DNA from: Anaerostipes sp. 992a
Lineage (GTDB): Bacteria; Bacillota; Clostridia; Lachnospirales; Lachnospiraceae
Reading direction: 5' to 3'
NCBI RefSeq assembly: GCF_001940245.1
Contig: NZ_MJIG01000004.1
Location: 868,001-932,000, forward strand
DNA: 64,000 nucleotides
The first letter of the stretch is position 1; every line of letters starts with the position of its first letter. This document shows positions 37,824 through 47,199 of this stretch, piece after piece. Position numbers and translations under genes: made by a program. The notes under the pieces are model-generated. The model was not told where the DNA came from. It was given only the letters and a program-made list of their open reading frames with translations, and ran no database searches.

Positions 37824-38035
37824 TTTTCATATGATAGTCAGGCAGCTTATCCTTAGACACATTTAGAGATTAACCTCTTTTTAGCGAATAAAATAAGCTG
37901 CAATAGAAAAAAGAATTCCCGTTTTCCCATCTGACTATATGTGTTCTTCCATTGCTGGAAAGGAATTCGGTTCCTTTGAAATATGACACGGATAAAGTTT
38001 TCTTAAACTTTATATCTGGCCAATCCATCTCAAAT
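37824..38035 (-). ncRNA. DGR spacer RNA region between template repeat and reverse transcriptase
   Basis: A non-coding 212-bp stretch directly after the template repeat. Two clean hairpins are visible: ATAAAGTTT / AAACTTTAT around TCTT (about 37993-38014), and AAAGGAA / TTCCTTT around TTCGG (about 37959-37977). In the studied Bordetella phage DGR the RNA just downstream of the template folds and is needed for cDNA priming. By position this stretch is the counterpart, but that role is inferred. Confidence 0.6.
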
Positions 38036-38150
38036 CCGGCCGCACACCATTATTATTGTTGTTGACATTATTGCCGTTATTGTTCACGTAGCCATTATTG
38101 TTTACATTCGTAGCATTATTCGTATTATTGCCCGGCGAGCGCAGCCACCA
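38036..38150 (-). repeat. DGR template repeat (TR)
   Basis: 115 bp between avd and the reverse transcriptase. If translated in the VR frame it contains 18 AAT or AAC codons in the aligned core (a nineteenth lies just upstream), so mutation of A can create most amino acids but no stop codon, because the third base is T or C. Homology to the target begins almost immediately after the avd stop codon at 38160. Confidence 0.95.
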
Positions 38151-38159
38151 ATTACAACC

Positions 38160-38582
38160 TTATCCCTTATATCTATTCTGGTCGCTTTGAGACCATGCAA
38201 TCAGCAATCGGATTACTTCCGATGACTGTATAGATATCTGTTCATATTGTTTCGGAAGGATACATCCTTGTTCTCTTGCCATCCATGCTATATAATTTAG
38301 TACCTTTAAATCTACATATGCATTCTTCTGATATTGCTTTCGTTGAGCAATTCGTTTATTATCATTACTATTTTTAATAAAGATCATATTAGCCCGATAT
38401 AAATTCTCAACAACTGATAAAATCAAATTTTGTAAACGACTAATTAAAGTAAAACGAAACTTTTTTGGTGATTTCTCTGTAATAAGAAAGATATAATTTC
38501 CCAAATCTTTTGACTTTGTAATAACGTATAATTCACTCTCTCTCTCTTCTTCATACTCACTCCTCACCTGTTTATCCAGCAT
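38160..38582 (-). CDS. avd: DGR accessory variability determinant (Avd-like four-helix protein)
   Basis: A 140-residue, basic, almost all-helical protein matching the Avd/four-helix-bundle family found with DGR reverse transcriptases. Family knowledge: Avd forms a pentameric barrel, binds the reverse transcriptase and the template RNA, and is required for mutagenic retrohoming. Seen: FTLISRLQNLILSVVENLYR, NMIFIKNSNDNKRIAQRKQY, the helix LNYIAWMAREQGCILPKQYE and the C-terminal LLIAWSQSDQNRYKG. Its start overlaps the end of the phosphohexomutase gene by 11 bp, which ties the DGR to the capsule operon. Its stop touches the template repeat. The position upstream of the template is common in DGRs. 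Confidence 0.88.
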   Translation of the reverse strand: MLDKQVRSEYEEERESELYVITKSKDLGNYIFLITEKSPKKFRFTLISRLQNLILSVVENLYRANMIFIKNSNDNKRIAQRKQYQKNAYVDLKVLNYIAWMAREQGCILPKQYEQISIQSSEVIRLLIAWSQSDQNRYKG

Positions 38583-40293
38583 TTCTTTCTTCCAGGATGC
38601 AGGATATAAGCTTCTTTACTTCCCTTATCATCCGCTCTTCTATAACCCTGCACTGCTCTTCCTTCTCTCCACAGATAGAGAGATAGACCTTAAGCTTCGG
38701 TTCTGTCCCAGACGGCCGAATCGTCACAGAACAATGGTCCTCCAATAAAAACTTCACCACATCGGCTTTCGGAAGCCCATTGATTCCCTTTTGATAATCA
38801 AGCATCCTTTGGACCTTCTTTCCGCCCAATCGGTCGATTCCCTTTCGGAGCTGATGCATGATCTGATTCATGTCATCTTGTCCATCGGCTCCTTCAAAAT
38901 GAATGCAGTGCTGTATATCTAAGGTATATCCATATAATTTATATAACTCTTGTAGCTTTTCATACAATCCAACTCCCTGTGCCTTATAATAGGCGAACAT
39001 CTCACACGTTAAAAAGGCTGCATTGACGCCATCCTTATCTCTGACGTAGGTGCCGCTTAAGTAGCCATAACTTTCTTCCAGACCGAAGAGAAACTGTTCC
39101 AGCTGATTCTTCTGTTCTAAGAGTCCGATCTGCTCTCCGATAAACTTAAAGCCTGTCAGAACGTTGACTATCTTTACCCCATAATGCTTTGCAACCCTCT
39201 CTGCCATATCCGTGGTTACAATGGTTTTTATGGCGATGGGATGTGCAGGCATAGTTCCCATCTCCCTTCGACGAGAACAGATATAATCCAGCAGAAGAAC
39301 TCCCGTTTCATTTCCAGACAAAAGAACATAGTCTCCATCCTGTCTGCGCACGGCAATTCCCAGCCGATCACAGTCTGGATCTGTCGCCAGTAATAAATCT
39401 GCCTGTTCTCGCTTCGCATACCAGATTCCAAGCTCCATGGCCTTTTTGTCCTCTGGATTTGGATACGGACAAGTAGGAAATCTGCCATCTGGCTGTTCCT
39501 GTTCCTCTACTACCTTGATGTTACTATATCCGCTTTCCTTTAACGTCCGAAGCACCGGCTTTAATCCGGTTCCATTGAGCGGAGAATAGATGATCGCTGC
39601 ACTTTTATCCATCGGTGTATCTATCCCCGTCAAAGTCTCCTCCTTCACCGCTTCAAGATAGGCTTGGTATACATTCTCAGAGATGAACTGTATTCTTCCC
39701 CTGGCAATACCTTCTTCAAAGTCAGCCAGCCTCACATCATCGAATACATCCAGCTTATGAATTTCCTTTTGAATCCTTCTGGCATCTTCGGTAGTAATCT
39801 GACATCCATCCGCACCATACACCTTATATCCGTTATATTGTGCCGGATTATGGGATGCAGTGATGACAATGCCCGCCACACAGGAAAGCTCTCGTACCGC
39901 GAAGGATACACATGGTGTGGGCATAATTTCCGGATAAAGCAAAACCCTGATTCCCTGATCAGCGAAGATGGCTGCTGCTGCTTTGGCAAAGACATCTGAC
40001 TGGATTCTGGAATCATAGGCAATGGCCACCTTCCAGTCGGGCTTAAGAAAACTCTTTTTGATATAATCAGCAACTCCCTGAGTGGCTTTTGCCACCGTAT
40101 ATACATTAAGACGGTTAGTTCCTGCTCCCAGAATGCTTCGGAGACCGCCGGTTCCAAAAGTCAGCTCCTGACAGAAGGCATCACGAATCTCCTGTTCTTC
40201 CATTCGTTTTAATTCTTTTATCACATTCCCATCCGCAACAGCCCGTTCCTTCCAGCGTTGGTATTCTCTTATGATTTCTTTTTGTGTTCTCAT
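38572..40293 (-). CDS. Phosphoglucomutase/phosphomannomutase
   Basis: A 573-residue alpha-D-phosphohexomutase, the length of PgcA-type enzymes. It interconverts hexose 6-phosphate and 1-phosphate in the cytosol. Seen: the phospho-serine loop GIVITASHNPAQYNGYKVYG, the metal site ATDPDCDRLGIAV, the sugar-binding loop FGLEESYGYL and the phosphate-binding motif TIRPSGTEPKLKVY. Next to a mannose-1-phosphate guanylyltransferase it is likely to act as a phosphomannomutase feeding GDP-mannose, but glucose-phosphate use is equally possible from sequence. It lies 70 bp behind the guanylyltransferase gene and overlaps avd at its 3' end. Nothing is unusual in the catalytic motifs. Confidence 0.9.
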   Translation of the reverse strand: MRTQKEIIREYQRWKERAVADGNVIKELKRMEEQEIRDAFCQELTFGTGGLRSILGAGTNRLNVYTVAKATQGVADYIKKSFLKPDWKVAIAYDSRIQSDVFAKAAAAIFADQGIRVLLYPEIMPTPCVSFAVRELSCVAGIVITASHNPAQYNGYKVYGADGCQITTEDARRIQKEIHKLDVFDDVRLADFEEGIARGRIQFISENVYQAYLEAVKEETLTGIDTPMDKSAAIIYSPLNGTGLKPVLRTLKESGYSNIKVVEEQEQPDGRFPTCPYPNPEDKKAMELGIWYAKREQADLLLATDPDCDRLGIAVRRQDGDYVLLSGNETGVLLLDYICSRRREMGTMPAHPIAIKTIVTTDMAERVAKHYGVKIVNVLTGFKFIGEQIGLLEQKNQLEQFLFGLEESYGYLSGTYVRDKDGVNAAFLTCEMFAYYKAQGVGLYEKLQELYKLYGYTLDIQHCIHFEGADGQDDMNQIMHQLRKGIDRLGGKKVQRMLDYQKGINGLPKADVVKFLLEDHCSVTIRPSGTEPKLKVYLSICGEKEEQCRVIEERMIREVKKLISCILEERNAG

Positions 40294-40363
40294 ACTTATC
40301 CCCTATTCACTCTAAGATATCCCCCTATATGTAAAGCTGTTCTTCAATCTATTGGAATTTTGC

Positions 40364-41683
40364 TCATTTTGGATGTTTCTGCTTATCCTCTACGCTGATA
40401 TCCTTCCCCATCTGAACCTCGATCACCTGTATTTCTGTATCTGCAATGATGGTGTGTCTGCATCCAGCCGGCATACAAATCACATCGCCAGGCCCTACTT
40501 CCTGTTCTTTCTCATTGATGACTGCTCTTCCATAACCGGATATGACAGTCCAGACCTCATCTCTTCTCTCATGGCTGTGGTAATTCATCTTATGCCCCTG
40601 ATTTAACGTCACCTTAATGGTTAGGCTTTCCTCCGATGCATCGATGACACGAAAGCTCCCCCAGGACTTCTCGGCAAAGCGAATCTGCTGAACGATACTG
40701 TCCACATAAGGCTTGATATAACTGGACTGATTCTTATCTGATACCAGAATGCCCTCGGGGCTTGCAGATACGACCATATCCTTTAATCCCATGCACAGAA
40801 TTGGCACATCCAGCTCATTGATCACATGAAGGTTCTCACAGGCATCATTCATCATGACCTTTCCGACCTTTACCTCTTCCATGGATTCTGTAAGTGTATT
40901 CCAGGTTCCAAGGTCTTTCCAGCTTCCGGCATAGCGGATTACGGATATCTTTTCTTCCTTTTCCACCACCGCATAGTCGAAACTGATTTTGGTCAATGTA
41001 TCATATTTTTCAAATAAATCATAATAATCCGTAAAATCGATCCATTCATGTGCTTTATCCAGAACATATTTCAGACGATATGCGAAGACTCCTCCATTCC
41101 AGAGTGCTCCCTGTTCCATATAATGCTGTGCTGTTTTGGCATCTGGCTTTTCCTGAAACGTACTCACCCTGCTGATTCTCTCCTGATCCATTGGAATGAT
41201 ATACCCATATTTCTCACTGGGATACGTCGGTTCGATTCCCATAAGCACCAGATTGGCATCTCCCAACCTTGCATAATCTCCAAGCTCCTTTAAGGTCTCA
41301 AAGTAGCTGTCCTCCACATAGGGATCCACCGGACAGACGACGACTGCCTCATCTTCTGAGATTCCCTGCACGTCGTGAAGATACGCCGTTGCCAATGCAA
41401 TGGCAGGAAAAGTATCCCGACGGCATGGCTCTACGGAGATTCCGATGTTCCCACCCAATTGATTATGCAGAGCAGATACCTGATTCTTTGCTGTTGCAAT
41501 AGTAACCGTAGCCTCCGGATCCACCGTGCGAATCTGGCGATATACCCGCTGCACCATGGATTCATATTCTCCATTTTCCTTGCAAAAGAGCTTAATGAAC
41601 TGCTTCGAACGTACATCGTTGGACAGTGGCCATAGACGTTTTCCTGATCCTCCCGATAAAAGTACAATATTCATACACCTCAC
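40364..41683 (-). CDS. manC: Mannose-1-phosphate guanylyltransferase / mannose-6-phosphate isomerase type
   Basis: This 439-residue protein is predicted to make GDP-mannose from mannose 1-phosphate and GTP. Seen: nucleotidyltransferase signature LLSGGSGKRLWPLS at the N-terminus, the FQEKPDAKTA loop, VVCPVDPYVED, and a C-terminal cupin (GHKMNYHSHERRDEVWTVIS, GPGDVICMPAGCRHTII) of the type II phosphomannose isomerase domain. It sits between the mutase and GDP-fucose synthase genes, its start adjoining the fcl stop with no gap, so it supplies the GDP-mannose used by Gmd and Fcl. It is slightly shorter than many bifunctional enzymes (about 470), so isomerase activity is not assured. Confidence 0.9.
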   Translation of the reverse strand: MRCMNIVLLSGGSGKRLWPLSNDVRSKQFIKLFCKENGEYESMVQRVYRQIRTVDPEATVTIATAKNQVSALHNQLGGNIGISVEPCRRDTFPAIALATAYLHDVQGISEDEAVVVCPVDPYVEDSYFETLKELGDYARLGDANLVLMGIEPTYPSEKYGYIIPMDQERISRVSTFQEKPDAKTAQHYMEQGALWNGGVFAYRLKYVLDKAHEWIDFTDYYDLFEKYDTLTKISFDYAVVEKEEKISVIRYAGSWKDLGTWNTLTESMEEVKVGKVMMNDACENLHVINELDVPILCMGLKDMVVSASPEGILVSDKNQSSYIKPYVDSIVQQIRFAEKSWGSFRVIDASEESLTIKVTLNQGHKMNYHSHERRDEVWTVISGYGRAVINEKEQEVGPGDVICMPAGCRHTIIADTEIQVIEVQMGKDISVEDKQKHPK

Positions 41684-42628
41684 CTATCTTTCCGCACGCA
41701 TTGGATTATGTAAGAAATCCTCATAGGCCAGACGGATGCCATCGACAAGCTCGGTCTGATAAGTCCAACCAAGTGCTTTACTCTTCGATACATCCAGAAG
41801 CTTCCTTGGTGTTCCATTGGGCTTGGTCGTATCCCAACGGATCTCTCCTTCATATCCAATGACTTTTGCCACTAACATTGTCAATTCCTTAATGGATAGT
41901 TCCTTACCCGTTCCTGCATTGACCGTTTCATTGCCACTGTAATGATTCATCAGGAATACACATAAGTTGGCAAGATCATCCACATAGAGAAATTCCCGCA
42001 GAGGACTTCCATCTCCCCAACAGGTCACATGAGAAAGCCCCTGCTCTTTTGCTTCATGGAAGCGGCGGATCAGAGCTGGCAGTACATGACTGTGGGTCGG
42101 ATGATAATTGTCATTAGGACCATACAGGTTGGTCGGCATGACACTGATATAATCGGTTCCATATTGACGATTTAAGAACTCACAATACTTAAGGCCTGAG
42201 ATCTTTGCCAGTGCATATGCTTCATTGGTCTTTTCCAGCTCACTGGTAAGCAGGCAGTCTTCCTTCATAGGCTGAGGTGCCATTCTCGGATAGATACAGG
42301 AGGAACCTAAGAATTCCAGCTTCTTACATCCATTCTTCCATGCAGAATGAATCACATTCATCTCCAAAATCATATTGTCATACATAAAATCTGCCAATGC
42401 ACTCTGATTTGCCACGATTCCTCCCACCTTTGCCGCAGCTAGAAAGACATATTCTGGCTTTTCCTGTTCAAAAAAGTCCTCTACGGCATTCTGGCGACAC
42501 AGGTCTAATTCCTCGTGTGTGCGGGTGATGATATTGGTATATCCCTGTCTCTGTAATTCTCTTACGATGGCAGAGCCTACCATTCCCCGGTGTCCGGCAA
42601 CATAGATCTTCGCATCCTTTTCCATCAT
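41684..42628 (-). CDS. fcl: GDP-L-fucose synthase
   Basis: A 314-residue NADPH-dependent epimerase-reductase converting GDP-4-keto-6-deoxy-D-mannose to GDP-L-fucose. Seen: Rossmann motif [16 protein letters not shown], catalytic Ser region [16 protein letters not shown], the Tyr-x-x-x-Lys pair in [15 protein letters not shown], and the substrate segment [20 protein letters not shown]. It overlaps gmd by 4 bp and directly precedes manC, the standard GDP-fucose gene set. It predicts that the surface glycan contains L-fucose, a sugar some gut bacteria use to mimic host glycans; that last point is inference. Confidence 0.93.
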   Translation of the reverse strand: MMEKDAKIYVAGHRGMVGSAIVRELQRQGYTNIITRTHEELDLCRQNAVEDFFEQEKPEYVFLAAAKVGGIVANQSALADFMYDNMILEMNVIHSAWKNGCKKLEFLGSSCIYPRMAPQPMKEDCLLTSELEKTNEAYALAKISGLKYCEFLNRQYGTDYISVMPTNLYGPNDNYHPTHSHVLPALIRRFHEAKEQGLSHVTCWGDGSPLREFLYVDDLANLCVFLMNHYSGNETVNAGTGKELSIKELTMLVAKVIGYEGEIRWDTTKPNGTPRKLLDVSKSKALGWTYQTELVDGIRLAYEDFLHNPMRAER

Positions 42629-43695
42629 GCTTCATTTCCTCCCTCATTTACAGCCCTCATGGCCGCCTCTCTTCTGGCCAGAGCCCGGTCGTGCTCTGCC
42701 ATAAGGTGAACCAATTCCTCATAGCTGGTCTTCTGTGGATTCCAGCCAAGAACCTTCTTTGCCTTTGCCGGATCTCCCCATAAGTTATTCACATCCGTAG
42801 GCCGAAACCAGGCAGGATTTACACATACCAGCATTTTTCCTGTTGATGCATCATATCCCTTCTCCTCTAATCCAGTTCCCTCCCATCGGATGGTCATATC
42901 ATTGGCTGCAAATGCCTTTTCTACAAAATCTCGTACGGTATGCTGTTCTCCCGTAGCGATCACAAAATCCTCTGGCTGGTCATGCTGTAGCATCAACCAC
43001 ATGCATTCCACATAATCCTTTGCATAACCCCAGTCACGAAGGGAATCCATGTTGCCCAGCTCCAGATGATCCTGCAGCCCTTCTGCGATCCGTCCAGCTG
43101 CCAATGTGATCTTACGGGTCACAAAGTTCTCTCCTCTTCGTTCAGATTCATGGTTGAATAAAATTCCATTTACAGCAAACATGCCATAAGCTTCCCGGTA
43201 TTCCTTTACCATCCAGAATCCATACTGTTTTGCGATAGCATATGGGCTATAGGGATGGAATGGTGTAGTCTCCCTCTGCGGGATTTCCTCCACCTTACCA
43301 AATAACTCAGAAGTGGATGCCTGATAGATTCTGGTCTTCTTTGCCAATCCAAGAATACGCACTGCCTCCAGGATTCTTAAGACTCCAATGGCATCCACAT
43401 CTCCGGAATATTCCGGCACATCAAAGGATACCTGTACATGAGATTGTGCTGCCAGATTATAGATTTCATCCGGCTGTACCAGACCAATGATTCGAATCAG
43501 TGAGGATGCATCCGTCAAGTCCCCATCATGAAGCTTGATTTCCCCGTGTTCCAACAGATGGTCAATTCTTCCTGTATTGGAAATAGAGGCACGACGAGTC
43601 ATCCCATGCACCTCATATCCCTTTTCTAATAAAAATTCTGCAAGATAAGAGCCATCCTGCCCGGTAATTCCTGTAATGAATGCTTTCTTTTTCAT
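42625..43695 (-). CDS. gmd: GDP-mannose 4,6-dehydratase
   Basis: This 356-residue short-chain dehydrogenase/reductase makes the 4-keto-6-deoxy intermediate for GDP-fucose. Seen: [20 protein letters not shown] at the N-terminus, [17 protein letters not shown], catalytic Ser/Thr in [17 protein letters not shown], Tyr-x-x-x-Lys in [13 protein letters not shown], and [17 protein letters not shown] for the GDP-sugar. All family signature motifs are intact. It lies 27 bp after the flippase fusion gene and overlaps fcl by ATGA-type coupling. There is no sign of transfer apart from that of the whole cluster. Confidence 0.94.
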   Translation of the reverse strand: MKKKAFITGITGQDGSYLAEFLLEKGYEVHGMTRRASISNTGRIDHLLEHGEIKLHDGDLTDASSLIRIIGLVQPDEIYNLAAQSHVQVSFDVPEYSGDVDAIGVLRILEAVRILGLAKKTRIYQASTSELFGKVEEIPQRETTPFHPYSPYAIAKQYGFWMVKEYREAYGMFAVNGILFNHESERRGENFVTRKITLAAGRIAEGLQDHLELGNMDSLRDWGYAKDYVECMWLMLQHDQPEDFVIATGEQHTVRDFVEKAFAANDMTIRWEGTGLEEKGYDASTGKMLVCVNPAWFRPTDVNNLWGDPAKAKKVLGWNPQKTSYEELVHLMAEHDRALARREAAMRAVNEGGNEA

Positions 43696-43722
43696 ATGTA
43701 TCTCCCCATTCCTAAATCACTC

Positions 43723-46044
43723 TCAATTCTTATTCATTCCTAACTCTATTTTCTCTCCCAGGATCCGGTCCCATTCTTCCGGAATGAATGGACTCATCCC
43801 ACTTGCCGGATACATGGTAATCTCTCCAAAATACAGCCTTTTTCCATCATCGTAAAAATCAATTCGGGCAAAGGCCATCTTCCCTGCCAGCTTTTTGGCA
43901 ATCTCTAACATCTCCTCAAAATGTACCGGCTTTTCCAGTGTTCCATCTCCATTTGGATGAGCCGGTCTTCGTATATCCAGATGATTCCACTCGGTGTCAA
44001 AAAAATCTTCCTGCAATCCAGTCTTTGCAAACCGACTGCTGCACACCAGAATTATCTCCGGAACACCGTGAAAGACATGAACTTTATAATCCTTTAAGTC
44101 CCCACCCTGACTTTCTTCCATATAGGCTTCTGCAAGGATTCGTGGCTTTACATCCTTATAAGGCCATTGCCTTCCTTCATAAAAGTAATTGTGCTTGAGT
44201 GCTCTGGTAAGCTTCTTCTTCGCCACGTCCTTCTCAAACCTGCTCTTATCCTTACAGATGATCACGCTGTGAGAATCATGGGTACATTTAAGCACAAAAC
44301 GCTCTGGAAGCTGGTCAAATGGAATTTCTTCAAAGCAATCCCACACACCCAGACAGGGAATCAGGTATTTCTCCCCTATGGTATCCTTTATGTATCCCCG
44401 CACTTCGTATTTATCCACCATTCTGGTATATTCTGGATTTCGGTCATATAATTTCAGCCATTGCAGTTTTTCATTAAAAGTCTTAGGATCTTCTAAATCT
44501 AGTTTCTGATCCATCATGCCTCGGAACAATAACTTAAGATATATCTCGTCCGGCAAAATAGAAAAATCATAAAACTTCGATGCATAGACGAACAGTATAC
44601 ATGGATTATGTATCACTTTCTCAAGTTTTGTCCCCTTCCATATCGTCTGATTGATAACCATCAGGCACGGAAGTCCTATGATCAGATAGGTCATTCCTCC
44701 CAGAAGAATCTCTGTGATCAGTCCACCAATACCAGTAAAGCCTCCATCTGCTGCAAACATTCGGACAACACCATACATGCTGCCTGCTGGTATAAGATAG
44801 ATCAGGCATTTTAATAAATTTCTGATAATGGTCAGATCCTTTTCGATCACATAGACATGGCCAATGCAGACCAGGCATTCTGCGATCATAGTTGCTACTG
44901 CTGCCCCCTCTGCACCTGCTCTCGGAATCATAAGGATATTCATAATGCAGTTGATTCCGGCTCCTGTGAGGACGATAATGGAATATTCCTTTTCTTTGTT
45001 ATGCGGAATCAGATACTGCGTCCGAATAATGTTGGCAATCGTCTTAAAGATAATGGACACTGCCATAATATTGATCAGAAGAACACAGGCATCGTAGCCA
45101 GGTCCAAAGAAGACTGGTACGAATTCCTTACAAATGCTTATGATTCCTCCACACAGAGCCACTGCAAAAAATAAGATCATCGAGAGGGAATTTCGCAGGA
45201 ATACCTCATTTTTCTTTTCTTCTCCTTTTGCAACCATACTGGTAATATGCGGAAGCATTACTACGCCAATCCCAGTAATGATCCCCGTAGGAATCTTGAT
45301 TAGTTTTTCCGCATTATAGTAGCAACCGCTATTTTGATAATCGCTAAAGATTCCGATCATGGTCTTATCCAGATCGTGATTTAAGGCAAATGCGATTCCT
45401 GGGACAAAAAGAATCAGATTCGGCTTTAAATGCCTTAGGATTCCCTTAAGCGTCGGCCTGTAGAAGGTCACATATCTCCTTGCCATCACAAATAGGATCA
45501 GCTGGCTAAGCACCTCTCCGCCTGCCATGATCAGCACATATTTCCACAGATCATCTTTCTCTCTGACAAACAAAAAGATGGAAGCGATGGTAAATAACTT
45601 AATGATGATATTTCTCGTAACTGTGGTCTTAAATTTCTCCAATCCGAAGAAAAACCAGTTCACATTGAACATACAGGAGGTAATCATTAACATCTGAATA
45701 CAGGACACCAGCAGATGATCCTGATTCACTTTGAGCATATATCCCGTATACACTGCCATTCCAAAGATGGATAGAAAGATCTGCATTGCCATGATCTCGA
45801 CAAATACATAAGAGCGCTCCTTTCGGCTGTCTCTGACGGTCGCAATGGTCTTACTTCCATAAGTGTTCGTTCCCAACATGGCCAGAATCAGAAAATAATT
45901 GGATATGGAGTTGGTATAAGAATACACTCCCAGTCCTTCCGCTCCTAACACACGTGAAACATATGGCGATGTAATCAATGGGGTGATAACGATCAACACT
46001 TGATATACCGTTTGAAATATAAGATTTTGCTTTACCTTGCTCAT
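43723..46044 (-). CDS. Wzx-type polysaccharide flippase fused to a TupA-like ATP-grasp domain
   Basis: A 773-residue fusion. Residues about 1-470 are a polysaccharide flippase of the MATE/Wzx superfamily with about 12-14 membrane segments (YQVLIVITPLITSPYVSRVL near the start, GAGINCIMNILMIPRAGAEG later). Residues about 490-770 resemble the TupA/ATP-grasp-fold domain (DPKTFNEKLQWLKLYDRNPE, YLIPCLGVWDCFEEIPFDQL, FVLKCTHDSHSVIICKDKSR, FARIDFYDDGKRLYFGEI). Such domains occur with teichuronopeptide and capsule genes and probably ligate an amino acid or modify sugar carboxylates. The frame is continuous and the linker is the normal end of the flippase, so the fusion looks real. The flippase moves lipid-linked repeat units outward; the fused domain may decorate them on the cytoplasmic face first. 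Confidence 0.87.
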   Translation of the reverse strand: MSKVKQNLIFQTVYQVLIVITPLITSPYVSRVLGAEGLGVYSYTNSISNYFLILAMLGTNTYGSKTIATVRDSRKERSYVFVEIMAMQIFLSIFGMAVYTGYMLKVNQDHLLVSCIQMLMITSCMFNVNWFFFGLEKFKTTVTRNIIIKLFTIASIFLFVREKDDLWKYVLIMAGGEVLSQLILFVMARRYVTFYRPTLKGILRHLKPNLILFVPGIAFALNHDLDKTMIGIFSDYQNSGCYYNAEKLIKIPTGIITGIGVVMLPHITSMVAKGEEKKNEVFLRNSLSMILFFAVALCGGIISICKEFVPVFFGPGYDACVLLINIMAVSIIFKTIANIIRTQYLIPHNKEKEYSIIVLTGAGINCIMNILMIPRAGAEGAAVATMIAECLVCIGHVYVIEKDLTIIRNLLKCLIYLIPAGSMYGVVRMFAADGGFTGIGGLITEILLGGMTYLIIGLPCLMVINQTIWKGTKLEKVIHNPCILFVYASKFYDFSILPDEIYLKLLFRGMMDQKLDLEDPKTFNEKLQWLKLYDRNPEYTRMVDKYEVRGYIKDTIGEKYLIPCLGVWDCFEEIPFDQLPERFVLKCTHDSHSVIICKDKSRFEKDVAKKKLTRALKHNYFYEGRQWPYKDVKPRILAEAYMEESQGGDLKDYKVHVFHGVPEIILVCSSRFAKTGLQEDFFDTEWNHLDIRRPAHPNGDGTLEKPVHFEEMLEIAKKLAGKMAFARIDFYDDGKRLYFGEITMYPASGMSPFIPEEWDRILGEKIELGMNKN

Positions 46045-47159
46045 CTTGGTTTCCTTCTTTTCTTTCTTATTTCTAGTAATCCTTCAACTGCCCTTTGGGC
46101 TCTGGATTCCCAGGTATATTTCCTGATAAAGTCTTCATAAGCATGCATTCTTATGGTTTCAAAAAGTGTTTCATCCTGTTGCAGTCTGCCAATCGCCGTA
46201 ATCCATTCCTGTACATCCCCACAATCAGCTAAGAGTGCATTCCTGCCATCGCATATGACCTCCTGAAGTACCGGAAGCCTGGAAGCAACGATTGCCTTCC
46301 CATACGACATGTATTCGAACAGCTTCATCGGTGACGTATATGCACCGATATCTGTCATTCCTTTTTTCCCCACCATCATATTTCTTTGATTAGGAAGCAA
46401 TGCAATGTCAATATCGTCGTATAAAATCTTCATTGCCTCTTTCTGCCTGACAAATCCATGCCAGATAATATTTTCTCCCGGATACTGCTCCTGAAAAGCC
46501 TCTATCTCTTCTTTTTTTCCTCCCACAATGTGAAACTGCATCTCCCGACATGCTGCCGCAATCTCAAGAATCAACTCCACCCCTTTTCCTTTTTGAAAGC
46601 TTCCGATATAACCACATGTCATTGGCTTTCCATGGGATGCTCTCATTGGGAGCTCTGGCTGATCCGCACAGTCCGCCAAAACCAGGCAATCCTTATCGTT
46701 TAGAGTTGGATTCATCTGCTCATACGCTTTTCTTAATGATTCTGTGATAAATACATGCCTGACATTCTTCTTTCTAGAAAGCAGCTGCTCCAGCCATCGA
46801 TTTATTACAGATTCCATAATGCCGTGATATTCGTAGATAACCTGCCTGCCCAGAAGGTAGCTGACAAGAAATGCCGCTATCGTATATCTGGTATAGATTA
46901 GATCATACTCTCTGGAAAGATCTAGGATTGCTTTCATCTTTCGAAGAATTGCTAATCTGCCCGGTCTGATCAATTTCAGATCAAACACCGGGTCCACATT
47001 ATAATATTCATATTTATCTTCCTCTTCGATACTACCCTGTATCCCAAACAGAGTAACCTGATGTCCATTCCTAGCAAGAGCCTGACTCATCTTCATAACA
47101 TGGACACTATTGGCATACTGTGACGGCAGTATGGAAGCAGATATATAAAGAATCTTCAT
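46041..47159 (-). CDS. Glycosyltransferase family 4
   Basis: I choose the ATG at 47159 (MKILYISASILPSQYANSVH), with GAGGA five bases upstream; longer in-frame forms would run into the polymerase gene. About 372 residues with the GT-B fold: N-terminal acceptor domain, then the donor domain with TCGYIGSFQKGKGVELILEI, WHGFVRQKEAMKILYDDIDI and a nucleotide-sugar site around SPMKLFEYMSYGKAIVASRL with the Glu typical of GT4. It adds one sugar to the lipid-linked repeat unit on the cytoplasmic side. It overlaps the flippase fusion gene by 4 bp. Donor and acceptor are unknown. Confidence 0.85.
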   Translation of the reverse strand: MKILYISASILPSQYANSVHVMKMSQALARNGHQVTLFGIQGSIEEEDKYEYYNVDPVFDLKLIRPGRLAILRKMKAILDLSREYDLIYTRYTIAAFLVSYLLGRQVIYEYHGIMESVINRWLEQLLSRKKNVRHVFITESLRKAYEQMNPTLNDKDCLVLADCADQPELPMRASHGKPMTCGYIGSFQKGKGVELILEIAAACREMQFHIVGGKKEEIEAFQEQYPGENIIWHGFVRQKEAMKILYDDIDIALLPNQRNMMVGKKGMTDIGAYTSPMKLFEYMSYGKAIVASRLPVLQEVICDGRNALLADCGDVQEWITAIGRLQQDETLFETIRMHAYEDFIRKYTWESRAQRAVEGLLEIRKKRRKPR

Positions 47160-47199
47160 TTTTATCCTCATTTCTATTCTTTCTATCTTCTTACATGTT

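Noticed and set aside
38036-38150. CRISPR or tandem repeat made of AAT triplets
   Set aside because: No spacer-repeat structure; the AAT/AAC richness is the design of a DGR template and aligns gaplessly to the target gene.
36600-38582. Group II intron or retron
   Set aside because: No maturase or endonuclease domain, no intron domain V, no msr/msd. The TR/VR pair and Avd identify a DGR.
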